From NCBI RefSeq assembly GCF_035046485.1, contig NC_085138.1:8656823-8720822 (forward strand): 64,000 nt of DNA, in the 5' to 3' direction. A program made the translations under genes and the position numbers. Shown here one piece after another: positions 46,062 to 56,777 of the stretch. The notes beneath the pieces are model-generated. The model was not told the origin of the DNA and did not search any database. It was given only the letters and a program-made list of their open reading frames with translations. The DNA comes from Aedes albopictus. Lineage: Eukaryota; Arthropoda; Insecta; Diptera; Culicidae. Numbering within the stretch: the first letter of the stretch is position 1; every line of letters starts with the position of its first letter.

Positions 46062-46478
46062 TGTTCATAGTCATTGACTGAAAACTGCACGAATTTGAAT
46101 GATTCTGCACTGAATATTCAAAACAAAGAAATTTATTTTCACTCTCCCTCTTTACACAGTCAGTCAATTCGTAGTCATTGAATATGAAGCCGATCGAGAA
46201 ACATTTTCAAAATTACCTACGTTTACGGCTACGATTCCTTCCAAAAACACTCCACAATAATCAAATGGGGAAAGATCTGCGTAAAGCACGGTTAAATGTA
46301 ATCGAAACGTTAGTATTTTATCAGCAATTTAACACTTTGTAAGATGTTTACAAATATTCATTGACTTTCATTCAGTTGACAAACGAGTATCGAGCAGCTG
46401 AATATGAATATGCTGGCAAGTGAATGAAAATTGCCGCACGGTGAACTTCAACTCGTCTGCTCGAAAATTTTGCGCCCT
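46062..46478. mobile_element. Insertion in the LINE linker, possible 9-bp target duplication
   Basis: GGTGCAAAA occurs at 46053-46061 and 46479-46487, where the LINE reading resumes. No clear terminal repeats are seen. A few LINE bases appear lost at the left border, so the duplication is suggestive only. Confidence 0.4.
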
Positions 46479-47608
46479 GGTGCAAAAGGAGGAGAAGAAC
46501 GCAGCACGTGCGGTAATGCTGCAGCAAGGAACCCGGCAGAACGTGGAACATTGCAAATAGAAGCGGAAACAACAGATCCGCTTCTTTCGGGGGAAAAAGC
46601 GGCGCCTGGAAGAAGAGAAGTGCGAAGAAATGGAACTGCTGTGCCGTTCCCATGAAACACGGAACCGGAAGTTCTATCAGAAGCTCAACGCATCAGCAAC
46701 GGCTTCGTGCAGCGAGCCGAAATATGCAAGGCTAATGCCGAAGACTTCTTTGCGAACGGACATGAGATGATCGAAAGGTGGAAGCAGCACTTCGTTGAGT
46801 ATCTGAATGATATGGAGATCTTAGGCACGGAAGACCACGTCAACGGAGGGAACGACTACACCAATGCAACAGAGGACGGAAATAAGCCAACTCTCACGCT
46901 GAGAGAAGTTACGGATGCCATTTATCAGCTTAAAATCAACAAAGCATCTGGAAAGGATGGTATCGCAGATGAACTCATCAAGATGGGCTCAGAAAAGTTG
47001 GCCATCTGTCTGACCCGGTTGGTAGTCAAGATTTGGGAAATCGAACAACTACCGGAGTAGTAATCAGCCCTATTCACAAGAAAGGTGACCATTTGGAATG
47101 TGAGAACTTCAGAGCGATCACCATTTTGAACGCTGCCTAAAAAGTGCTATCCCAGATTATCTTCCATCGTCTGTCACCTAAAACGAATGAATTCGAGGGA
47201 AGTTATCAAGCCAGCTTCAGCGACGGCTGGTCGAAAACGCACCAGATCTTCACCTTGAAAACCAGGTCCCAACGCATCACCTGTTTATCGACTTCAAAGC
47301 AGCATTACGACAGTATCAACCGCACAAAGCAAAGGAAAATCATGAACGAAAACGACTTTCCTGGGAAGCTGGATAAGGGTTTCGAGTGAACTATCCAGTT
47401 CATTCGAATCTCGCCGAGGCTGCGACAAGGCGACGGAATCTCATGCCTACTCTTCAACATCGCTCTGGAAGGTGTGATGCGACGAGCCGGGCTCAACAAC
47501 CGGGGTACGATTTTCACAAAATCCGGTCAATTTGGTAGGCAGAACTGAACGAGACAGAACAAGCCTTGACAGCAATGTTACGATAGACGGAGACAATAAC
47601 ATGAGCCG

Positions 47609-47952
47609 CACGCTATGTCCAAAGGGAAGTATTATGAAAATCGAATGTACCTCAAATGTTATTCCCCAGGATCATAGGTTTGGACCTCTAGTTTCAGAAT
47701 CTGTGCGGCTTAAAATATTTCATCTTGGGTTTTTTGATATATTTCATTTTTTTCCTATTTTTCCATACAAATGTCGAACAAAGTCATTTTTAGGCCAATT
47801 TCATCCCATATAAAAATGTATGGGAAAAAACCCAAGATGGATGATTTTAAATTGTACATATTCTAAATCTAGAGGTCCAAAAATGCGGTTCAAGCGAAAA
47901 AAAATTTGAGGTACATTCACTTTTCATAATACTTACCTTTGGACATAGCGTG
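47609..47952. mobile_element. MITE with CACGCTATGTCC termini, 5-bp target duplication
   Basis: CACGCTATGTCCAAAGG at the left and its complement at the right, with about 45 bp of inverted similarity extending through GTATTATGAAAA and TGTACCTCAAA. AGCCG flanks both ends (47604-47608, 47953-47957). An internal inverted pair (CCCAAGATG / CATCTTGGG) adds symmetry. Confidence 0.8.
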
Positions 47953-48078
47953 AGCCGTGAAATACGAAGGCGCATCATCAGTGAAAGTCGTGCCTACTAC
48001 GGGCGTCAGAAGAACTTCGATCAAAAAAGATTCACTCCGCACCAAATGTACCATGTATAAGACGCTAATAAGACCGGT

Positions 48079-49057
48079 GCACAAAGGGGATTCAGGTGGC
48101 CAAAAATCGAAAACTAACTTTATTTAATAGTTTGCTAATCCATATACTTATCGACATATTGGCAGCAGAATGAGACCATTAGCAGTTTTTGATAAAATGA
48201 ATGAATTATGCATCTTCGCGATATTTTCAGCTTAAATGAAAAATGTGGAACTTTTAAAGCAGTTTCTAAAAGCATACTTATAAACTTTTCGAATGACATA
48301 TCAGACGTAGAAAAAAAGTCAAATTTTCCCCATACAAAAAGTTTCGCTAAGTTTCGCTTCGGGACTACTTGTATGTCTTTCTTAAGGATCTCTAGGAAAT
48401 ATTGAACTCAAATTTGGTTGCTACTTTCTGCTATTCTGCAATTCCAATCAAGTTGTCGGCGGTGATTGAGTTATTCCAATATAAAATCACTCTATTGCCC
48501 ATTGAATACTTCTGAGGAAACATTTGATCGTCATGACCGCTTTCCTCTCGGTAATCAATCATAGTAGAATGAAAAGCTCGGGGATATTTCAACATTCTTC
48601 TATCAGTTGAAAAGGAAGGATTGCAAATTTATTACGATTGTGATAGTGTTAATCAAAAGAGCAGAATTTCCATGCGCTTAGTACGGACAAGCCTGCTTGT
48701 AGATACAAAGACTTATATTCCATGGAGTTCTTGGAAGATCTGTACCATCTATACAGTTCAATGCGATACTCCATTTACCTGTTATAAGGGTCATTAATTA
48801 TTCGTAGAACACTAGTTTCGCTTGTAGATTCTGTACGTACATTTCATGAAGTTTTGGAACAACCTAGAACATCCGTGGAGCTCAAAGTAGTAAAACTGTT
48901 GTAGGAATTTTCAAAATATATGCCTTAATAAAAATAACATCAGTAGATAATAATTGCAGTACTTCTACATCGATAAAACTTTTATAGATAAAGTAGGACT
49001 GAATTCAAAGAAGTTTGGAACCTTAGAAGAGACCTTTCATATATTTAAAGCATAGTG
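48079..49057. mobile_element. ~980-bp insertion with CGGT flanks, partly satellite-like
   Basis: The LINE reading stops at AGACCGGT and resumes at CGGTGGCCCTCTACGG, so CGGT (48075-48078, 49058-49061) is a likely 4-bp duplication. The right half (about 48700-49040) has words resembling tandem array A (AACCTAGAACATCC, GAAGTTTTGGAAC). No gene is seen. Confidence 0.5.
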
Positions 49058-49500
49058 CGGTGGCCCTCTACGGATACGAGACATGGTTCATGGTCGAGGA
49101 GGACCTGCCAGCACTAGGAGTTTTCAAGTGACGCGTGCTAAGAACGATCTTTGGCGTCGTGCAGGAAAACAGTGTGTGGTAACGAATCACGAGCTTGCTG
49201 CACTCTACTGTGAACTTAACATCCTGAAAGTGCCCAAAGCTAGACGGATACGGTGGACAGGGCATATTGCATAAATGCCGGACAACAACCCTGCAAAGTT
49301 GATGTTTGCTAATCATTCGGTTGGCACAAGAAGACGTAGAGCGCAGAGAGCCCGATGGGCGGAACAGGTAGAACGTGATCTGGCGAGCGTTAGGCGTGAC
49401 CGAGAATGGAGAACTGCAGTTGCAAATCGAATATTATGGCGGTAAATTGTTGACTCAATGTTATCAAGAATTCGATGTTGAACTAAATAAATGAAAATTA

Positions 49501-50778
49501 ATGATCACTTCTGAAGACTTCGAAGTTTCTGTACTTGTATTTTTATTTCAGAACATATCACTTCGATCACTCTGATCAAGATCAATGTACAGAGTAAGCA
49601 ATAAAGCTAAGATACGATCGTAGCTAATGAAACCCGCCATACTTCTATACGGTGGCGATCGGATCGCGACCGATCAAGCCGGCAGGTGCGGCGATGCTCT
49701 CCATCGCAAACATCGAAAAGTGTTAAGTGTATTAGGTGCTTCATCGGTTGGAGTGGCTATACACACTTCCATTTTATGCCTGATGTTATTGTTTTTCTTA
49801 ATTGCGGTAACCAGCCATTCAGAGGCCGGGTAAATACTGATCCGCCCTGGCCGATGGGTCCGCACCACCGATCGAAAGACAACAGCTGTTTATTTGTTTT
49901 GAATATTGTAATCGATGCTGAATTCACGCTGAATGACGAAGGTACCTACTAGCTACATGCGCGAATATGACGCAATTCTACAAAGAAATGGTCCGGTTAA
50001 TGGAAAACGATTGAGCGTACGTACACTCTTGTTAGCTGATAATAGATTTAGCATACAAATAGCCAACTGAATGAACTTAAAAATCCTTCAAAGCCATTGT
50101 GCCTTACTTCACATAAGGTTCAATGCAATGCAATGTCAAGAAGACTTGTCGTTACAAAGTAATCGTGCAAATTTTTGTAGAGGAATGCAGTCAACAATGA
50201 GGTGGCTTTGAAAAGTAACTCAGTATTGAATATAATAAAACGAAAAGCTATACAAAGCAAGACGATTGCTACGTGTGTTTAGTTTCAATATTAACTGTTC
50301 AGATCGCAACCTCAGCTGATTGTACAAAGTATCAGTGAAGTTGCGCTGACGTGACATGACGTTTCCATCTACGTATAACAGCTGATAAGGATAGTTTTTG
50401 TTGGTGATGTGACGTATCATATAGCAGGAAGCACTGCATCCCAGCGTCCTGTAATGAAAAGATGCTGTCAACGACACATTTTGTCCAAGATCTTGTCATC
50501 TTAAATTGATCATGTTACTTTTGCCGTTATTCAAGAAAGTGCTTGTAATCAGTCATGTACTGTCTGTTCAACTGACTATTGAATTGTAATGTCAAAGAAA
50601 GTTAGGCTCATGATAACAGTTTTTGCTGATTAATGTTATTTAGCCCTAAATAGTACTATGTTTGAATTTAATGTTATATGACTTAGACAGACAGTTTAGA
50701 AAAATTGAGCATGAATTATTATACCGTCCTGTGGGGCTTCTTTTTACACTTTTTCGTGATTTTTCAACTTAATGATAT
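49501..50778. other. Unassigned spacer
   Basis: About 1.3 kb. An 85-codon minus frame (50220-50477) cannot be assigned. GATCGGATCGCGACCGATC near 49657 is a short palindrome. Confidence 0.35.
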
Positions 50779-50902
50779 TAGGGTAATTTGCCAATTGTTG
50801 CACAGCTAAAAACTCGCCTATTGTTGCACACTCCATGCTTTTCTTATGGGGTGTGCAATATTGGCGAATTTTTAGCCGTGCAACAATTGGCGATTTACCC
50901 TA
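50779..50902. mobile_element. Small palindromic MITE, TA duplication
   Basis: The arms GGGTAATTTGCCAATTGTTG and complement (50781-50832, 50851-50900) surround a spacer of about 18 bases. TA is present on both sides. Confidence 0.8.
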
Positions 50903-50904
50903 TA

Positions 50905-51845
50905 ATTCCCAGAGTAGTGAATGGATATTGTTCGTGGAGCAATATCAGGCTGGATTCATGGGTGAACGCACTACGACGGACCAAATGTTCGCCATCCACC
51001 AGGTGTTGCAGAAATGCCGCGAATACAACGTGCCCACACATCACTTGTTCATCGATTTTAAATCGGCGTATCCGAGACCAGCTATGTCAGATCATGCACG
51101 AATACTGATTCCTGGATAAACTGACACAATTGATCAAGACGACCATGAATCGAGTGATGTGAGTAGTTCGAGTATCAGGGACAATCCCGAGTCCCTTCGA
51201 ATCTCGCAGAGGGCTACGGCAAGGTGATGATCTTTCGTGCTTGTTGTTCAACATTGCTCTAGAGGGTGTAATAAAGAGAGCAGAGATAAGTACGAGTGGA
51301 ACGATATTTACGAAGTCCCTTCAGCTGCTTGGTTTCGCTGATGAAATGGATATAATACAAACGTACATCCGACTAAAGCATGAAGCCAGGCGAATCGGAC
51401 TAGTCATTAATGTGTCGAAGACAAAGTACATGATGGCAAAGGGCTGCATGGAAGAATCACCACGCCCGCCATCCCGAAGCGGTTGAAGAATTCTGGTACT
51501 TGGGCTCACTGATGACCGCCGACAACGACACCAGCAGAGTAATTCAGAGGTGCATCATGGCAGGAAATCGAGCTTACTTTGGATTTCACAGAACTCAGAA
51601 CACGATCGAACAAATTTCGCCGTCACACGAAGTTGACTGTCTACAAAACGCTGATTAGATCGGTAGTCCTTTATGGGCACGAAGCATGGACTTTACGTGC
51701 AGAGGATCAACGCGCCCAGTTTTCGAACGGAAGGTGTTGCGTACCATCCACGACGGAGTGCAGATGGAAGATGGGACTTGGAGAAGGCGAATGAACCACG
51801 AGCTGCATCAGCTGCTGAGGGAACCAACCATCGTCGAAAGAGTAC
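50905..51845 (+). pseudogene. RTE-type LINE fragment, RT core only
   Basis: A third copy of the RTE family: EQYQAGFMGERTTTDQMF (50940), HHLFIDFKSAY (51040), LRQGDDLSCLLFNIALEG (51215), GFADEMDII (51331-51351, where the second catalytic D is E), INVSKTKYMMAKG (51405), FWYLGSLMTADND (51490) and KVLRTIHDG (about 51735). It is cut at both ends, by the MITE at 50779 and at about 51845. Frame changes occur after 51070 and 51480. Confidence 0.87.
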
Positions 51846-52284
51846 CTTTTTCTGAGCCACTATGATTTTTTTCAGATTTTTAGAACTTTATTTTAGTACC
51901 CAAAACCAATTTCAAAGAGATTTTTTGAAATCACTTGACAGCTGAGCAACTGCTTGACAGCTCCACCATGCACAAAATGCGACGAGGGGTGATTTAAAAA
52001 ATCGTTCCCATACAAACTTCAAATTAATTTTTAAATAGATTCCCGAGCACCAAGATTCATGAAAATTTGGATCTCGGCTCAGTGTGGCATGCAGAGTCAG
52101 AATATGGAAATCTCTCAATACCGCTAAAAAGCCAATTGGTTTGGGTTCATCAGCCGATCGTGGAATTATATTTTACTTTTCAGTACGCCTTTTAGTTTAC
52201 AATCATCGCTTGATTTTGTCTAGGAATACTAATCCTAATCGGACACCCCGTTTCGGGTTCCGATTTTTTTTAACTTAAAGTTGT
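51846..52284. other. Unassigned spacer
   Basis: About 440 AT-rich bases with GACAGCT words. No terminal repeats defined. Confidence 0.4.
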
Positions 52285-52730
52285 TTTAACTTTTGCGTCA
52301 CCAACGTATATTGCGCACTTCAAATTTGATGTTCATTTGGTTCTATTTTCTTCAATTTTTACCCGATTTTGATGAAATTTTGACAGAACAACCAGAAATG
52401 ACTACCATTCCATAAAATGCACCGGTTGGTGAAGTTGCATGACCAGTTCCGGATTTATACGGAAACCCAGTGGGGTACGTTGGTCATCCGAATAAGACAT
52501 TTTCGTTGTTTTTTACAGATCTTATATGGATCAATAAGTTTTTACATCTGAATCATGAAGTATTCGTATCTTCGGATACTTTGAGGTCATTTGGAACTAT
52601 AGTGGCCTGTTCCGGATTCCGTGGTACCGTAAAACTGGGTAATTTTGATAGATTTTTTGCACGCAGTGAATTTAGCAATCAAATCATAAACTGCGTATTT
52701 TTTTTTGTTTTAACTGTACATCAACATATT

Positions 52731-53051
52731 TGTTGCGTACAGTTTCAGTACGCTTGCTGCTGAGTGGAACTGGTAACCCAGAAGCAATAGTGGAGTGCAT
52801 GAGCGGCGGCACGGAGGTCGACAGTAGTGATAATTTTACTACTCGGCAGTGTCGTTTGGTTCGTCAACGCGAAAGGGCACGGCGGTTAGGAGATACGTCT
52901 GCCCCCAGAACGAATACCACATTGTAGGATTTGATAATTATGTAAAAATGTAATATTAATTAAATAAATATATTTGCAGTATTGAAGCTGCTTGGAGTAA
53001 GAAGCTGCTGTCGATGGGTGGTTTTAGTTCTGCGGCAAAGCGTCCCTAACA
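52731..53051 (+). repeat. 5' LTR
   Basis: TG...CA borders, with an AATAAA near 52962. Identical to the 3' LTR except at 52826. Confidence 0.93.
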
Positions 53052-53092
53052 AACTTCAATAAATGTGATACATCAGCCAGCAGCATCCCGCC

Positions 53093-53800
53093 ATGGAAAG
53101 TACGATGAAAGAACTTTCCCTTCTAGAAGAGAAGAGTAAGCTGTGGCGGAAGCATCACGAGGAGCAGAGTGAGATGTGGCGAAAGTATTATGAAGAAGAA
53201 CAACGCCGCATCGAAGAAGAATACCAGCAAGAACTGGTGAAAATGGAGGAAGAATTCGAGAAGGCAGCACAGAAAATGAGAGCAGATTTCAGCGCGAAGA
53301 GGAAAGCAGTGCTACGGCAATATAACGGGAGTAAGGTCAGCGAGGGGACGGTGGAGGAGCCGATTCCAAAATGTGACAAAACCCAGCCACAAAATGACTG
53401 CACTAAAACATCGTGTCCGAAAAAAGCAGCCTCTTCATCTTCTGTGCAGCAAAGCGTCATCAGTGGTGATCGAGTGTGTACGTCTCACACAAAGCGCGGA
53501 GTTATCAGCATTACAATATCAGCTGATTCTACAGCTGTTTCGTTCGTCAGCATCCAACCGCTGACGTCATCGGCCAACAGGAGCAATCGAATCAGGCGGT
53601 GCACTCGTGTATACGAAAACGTAAAAACAATGGTCTTCGTTGAGTGTAAGGGTTTATTCAAATATTACGTAACGCTAAAAGGGGAGGGAGGGGGTCAAGC
53701 GCTGCGTTACGCTTCATACAAAATTCCAAAATTTCCCATACAAAAGTTGTTACGTGAGGGAGGGAGGGGATCTAAAATTGTCAAGCTTTGCGTTACGTAA
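53093..53800 (+). CDS. Gag-like coiled-coil protein of the LTR element, interrupted
   Basis: ATG at 53093 has a strong start context (CCGCCATGG) 41 bases after the 5' LTR. Residues 1-80 or so are highly charged, with E/K/R/Q heptads (WRKHHEEQSEMWRKYYEEE) predicting a long coiled coil. Then comes a Ser/Cys/Lys-rich stretch. From residue about 186 the frame reads into the MITE at 53649 and stops at 53800, so the C-terminus is MITE-derived. Coding phase matches the frame 53808-54284 exactly if the MITE and one TA copy are ignored. By position it is Gag-like; no zinc knuckle or major homology region is visible. A captured host coiled-coil segment is an alternative. Confidence 0.6.
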   Translation: MESTMKELSLLEEKSKLWRKHHEEQSEMWRKYYEEEQRRIEEEYQQELVKMEEEFEKAAQKMRADFSAKRKAVLRQYNGSKVSEGTVEEPIPKCDKTQPQNDCTKTSCPKKAASSSSVQQSVISGDRVCTSHTKRGVISITISADSTAVSFVSIQPLTSSANRSNRIRRCTRVYENVKTMVFVECKGLFKYYVTLKGEGGGQALRYASYKIPKFPIQKLLREGGRGSKIVKLCVT

Positions 53801-53816
53801 TATTTGAATGAACCCT
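53649..53816. mobile_element. MITE inserted in the LTR element's reading frame
   Basis: AGGGTTTATTCAAATATTAC at the left, with an inverted copy ending at 53816 (the last base shared with the TA duplication). Internal runs of GGGAGGGAGGGGG. TA before (53647-53648) and after (53816-53817). Same design as 4901 and 36321. Confidence 0.88.
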
Positions 53817-53817
53817 A

Positions 53818-54284
53818 ACACTTACGAGACCTGTGCGACACAAAACAGATCAGATCAGCCCGCTCGCCGCCGCGGTAGAAAACGAGGCGATCGTCATCAA
53901 TTGAAAACGTTGCTGTTTGATCCCGGTGGGTATTGTGTTGCAGCAGTGGAACGAGTCGGCTTGGTTTGGGTGTACCTACCGCAATTTGCATCTACGGCGG
54001 TACGGTGCTGCCATCTGTGCTGTGCAGTAAAGCGATGCTATTCAAGGATTCGGAGAACTAGTTCGTCACCAGTTCCACGGGGGGGAATGTTGCGTACAGT
54101 TTCAGTACGCTTGCTGCTGAGTGGAACTGGTAACCCAGAAGCAATAGTGGAGTGCATGAGCGGCGGCACGGAGGTCGACAGTGGTGATAATTTTACTACT
54201 CGGCAGTGTCGTTTGGTTCGTCAACGCGAAAGGGCACGGCGGTTAGGAGATACGTCTGCCCCCAGAACGAATACCACATTGTAG
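53818..54284 (+). pseudogene. Separated C-terminal part of the gag-like frame
   Basis: An open frame continues from the base after the MITE into the 3' LTR and stops at 54284; a chance ATG at 53808 lies in the MITE end. It starts with an Arg-rich patch (PARRRGRKRGDRH) that could bind nucleic acid. The last 65 codons are LTR sequence. With the MITE absent, the whole frame from 53093 would be about 340 codons. Confidence 0.55.
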
Positions 54285-54408
54285 GATTTGATAATTATGT
54301 AAAAATGTAATATTAATTAAATAAATATATTTGCAGTATTGAAGCTGCTTGGAGTAAGAAGCTGCTGTCGATGGGTGGTTTTAGTTCTGCGGCAAAGCGT
54401 CCCTAACA
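54088..54408 (+). repeat. 3' LTR
   Basis: 321 bp, preceded by the polypurine tract at 54079-54087. One difference from the 5' LTR (G at 54183). Confidence 0.93.
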
Positions 54409-55364
54409 ATATTATTATATGTTACGTATATTGAGTTCTCTTTTTGAGTTGCTTTAGAAATTTATATCAACAAATATTGGACACAACAATTTAACTACAT
54501 GAAATTACAAGACATTGCATACATTTAGGCGTTTACCGATTTCCGTCCCAATTTTCAAAATTAATTTCTATTCGTGAAAACACACTTCGTTAAGAGAATC
54601 AAGGCCTTATTTAGGTTCTACTATGACCGTTCTACCGATGATAAGCCACAAATTGAAAAAATAACCAAAACGTTGTTGTAGACCAAATTGTTAGAAGGCG
54701 GTCTCCTTTGACCAACCGACGTACCCCACTGGGTTTCCGTATAAATCCGGAACCGGTCAACCAACTTGCCCAACCGATGCATTCTATGAAACGGTAGTAA
54801 TTTCCAGTTGTTTAGTCAAATTTTCATCAAAATCGGGTGAAAATTGAAGAAAATAGAGCTAAATGAACATCAAATTTTGAGTGCGCAAAATACGTTGGTG
54901 ACGCAAAGGTTAATTTGGAATTCAATATTCGAGACGTTTGGTATTCGAGCATTCTTAGTGAACATTTGAGAACATTTCATCTATGAAATCAAAAGTTATC
55001 GTGAATTTAATTTATAATCCAAATCCATAGGTTTTTACAGTATTTATGGCAAATAAATAGTTACCATCTACTACAAATAATTAAAATCTGTTAAAATGCC
55101 CGCTATTGTAGTCAATTACAGCATTCAATAGTTGGGTGAAATAGGATTTCGATGTCTTGGACGTACAATATCTCCTCCATGTTTCGGCAAAATCGCTGGG
55201 AACCCTCTCAGTAGCTTGCTCTCAGAATACAGAGATTTCCCAGTGTATTCTCAGAACTGCTTTACGTAGAACTGCAAAACATGTATCTTTGAGATATTCG
55301 GCAAATTAACGGTCTTCCAAATCGCTTCAAATCTGGCCTTCAACGTGGTATAACCTGGATCCAA

Positions 55365-55710
55365 TTTATCTATGAAACACTTCTTCTTTTCTAAACTAAA
55401 ACTATTTAGAGGTACACGTACACAACATTTCCGCATCCCTAACCACAGTTCTTCGTATTACAGCCAGTCGTTCTTTATAAGAGGTGTTGTGAACTTTAAT
55501 AGTCTTCCAAATAATCTAAAATCAATTGAGGCGACCACACACTTTCAAGATGAGCTTAGATCATATTTGCAATAGCATTTTTTTTCGTTGATAGCAGTAA
55601 AAGAGAACGGTACTTATTAAGAGTTGTTCAAGAATTATCTATTATACTCACTATGTAATATTGAAAAAGGCAGAGCCTTAAGTTACGAGAATAAAATAAA
55701 TAAATAAACA
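55365..55710 (+). pseudogene. LINE 3' end (CR1/Jockey-type C-terminus plus tail)
   Basis: The frame 55372-55575 ends with YYSQSFFIRGVVNFNSLPNN followed by a short helix and stop, a pattern seen at the C-terminus of many CR1/L2/Jockey-type ORF2 proteins. A short 3' UTR follows and the copy ends in an (AATA)n-like tail at about 55689-55706. It is severely 5'-truncated, as expected for a LINE copy. Confidence 0.6.
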
Positions 55711-55793
55711 CTCTATGTAGATGCCTTTGTAGAGTTTAAATCCCTGAAATATAATCATTATTAAACCATCATAGTTAATCAAACGCTTACATT

Positions 55794-56465
55794 TTAAAGA
55801 TCGTGTAGTTTGCGACCTTCTTCAAGAACAATCAGAGCATCCATCAAATTGTGACATGCTTTTCCTGTGAAGCCATACGTTCGTTTCTGATGTATCACAA
55901 CAACCATCATGGACCTCAACTGTACCTTTTCAGGACTTGCTTTTTTGTCAGGCTTTGTACAATGCGTTCCAAGAGTTATGTGCAAAGCAGGTGAGGGAAT
56001 GACAGTCAATATCAACTCCTGATGCATACCGTTAAGTAGGGGCTCATTTACACAACAAACATGGCGTTTCGCTTACAAACTCAGATGTTTTCGCGTGCAA
56101 GAGCGATGACCACGCTACTTCACCATACTGTGAGGCTGATAAAAATCACCCAAAAATTTGCTTTAATTGCTGACTCGGATCTACACATTACAAAAATGCT
56201 GCTTTCCCTTCTCAATTCTCGATAAGCGTTGTTACAAATCCGCTTGACATCCTTTGACCATGCATATACCACGTTGATTGCAAAGTTTGGAACAATTTCC
56301 TAAAAGTTTCATATTTAGCGATTCCACGAAAAGCAGTTCTGAGAATACACTGGGAAATCTCTTGGTGTGTTCAGAGAGCAAGCTACTGAGAGGGTTCCCA
56401 GCGTATTTTCCGAAACATGGAGGAGATATTGTACGTTCAAGACATCGAAATCCTATTTCACCCAA
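55794..56465 (-). pseudogene. Decayed frames inside the unknown transposon, possible transposase remnant
   Basis: Two minus-strand pieces: 56232-56465 (partly in the right arm, with a CSKLCNQRGIC cluster) and 55794-56027 (SPALHITLGTH, then a basic region and FTGKACHNLMDAL). The second resembles a segment seen in uncharacterised insect and cnidarian transposon proteins, but I cannot name the family. Stops separate the pieces. Confidence 0.3.
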
Positions 56466-56597
56466 CTATTGAATGCTGATTGACTGCAATAGCGGGCATT
56501 TGAGCTGATTTTGATTATTTGTAGTAAATGGTAACAATTTATTTGCCATAAATACTGTAAAAACCTATGGATTTGTATTATAAATTAAATTCACGAT

Positions 56598-56777
56598 GTG
56601 GAGTGGACCTGGTGTGATGGTTAGAACACTTGACTATCACGCCGAGGACCTGGGATCGAATCCAACTCCCGACAAACTCGCAAAATGTGAGTTCTTCCTT
56701 CGGAAGGGAAGTAAAGCGTGGGTCCCGAGATGAAACTAGCCTAGGGCTAAAAATCTCGTTAATACAGATAAAAAAAG
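56598..56777 (+). mobile_element. tRNA-derived SINE (fourth type), full copy
   Basis: The head GTGTGATGGTTAGAACAC (box A region) and GGGATCGAATCC (box B, about 56650) are followed by GTGAGTTCTTCCTTCGGAAG and an A-rich end. A perfect 11-bp target duplication, AAATTCACGAT, lies at 56587-56597 and 56778-56788. Same family as 40076-40226. Confidence 0.88.

Larger units (their letters stand above)
45130..49500 (+). pseudogene. RTE-type LINE broken by four insertions
   Basis: Endonuclease start LGTWNCRSLN and VLQEVCWTGSMM (45160-45300); endonuclease end GIQTDHVLIDG (about 45908); linker with WFDEECRA (46030) and EEMELLCRSHE (about 46626); RT start KINKASGKDGIADELI (46933); LEGVMRRAG and TIFTKSGQF (47470-47530); ALYGYETW (49060) and a C-terminal ARWAEQVERDLASVRRDREW-like end (about 49355-49445). 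The block that should carry the catalytic F-A-D-D is deleted right after TIFTKSGQF (about 47531). Insertions interrupt it at 45542-45892, 46062-46478, 47609-47952 and 48079-49057. It has stops and frame changes throughout and is not functional. Confidence 0.87.
52731..54408 (+). mobile_element. Young non-autonomous LTR retrotransposon, BEL/Pao-like
   Basis: Two 321-bp LTRs (52731-53051, 54088-54408) start TGTTGCGTAC and end CCCTAACA and differ at a single base (A at 52826, G at 54183). A perfect 5-bp target duplication ATATT flanks it (52726-52730, 54409-54413). A polypurine tract GGGGGGGAA directly precedes the 3' LTR. The 1036-bp interior carries one gag-like frame and a MITE, and no protease, RT or integrase, so it needs a helper. 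No clear tRNA primer-binding TGG follows the 5' LTR. Superfamily assignment is tentative. Confidence 0.9.
52285..54915. mobile_element. Older inverted-repeat element (arms ~205 bp) hosting an LTR retrotransposon
   Basis: The arms 52285-52490 and 54710-54915 are inverted copies at about 85-90 percent by eye, sharing TTTGCGTCACCAACGTAT, TTTTCTTCAATTTT, CCCGATTTTGATGAAA and GGATTTATACGGAAACCC. The interior outside the LTR element is AT-rich and non-coding. It looks like a non-autonomous DNA transposon or foldback element that predates the LTR insertion. Confidence 0.65.

Noticed and set aside
50220..50477. 85-codon minus-strand frame as a small secreted protein
   Set aside because: No signal peptide pattern, no family recognised, and no promoter or splice context.
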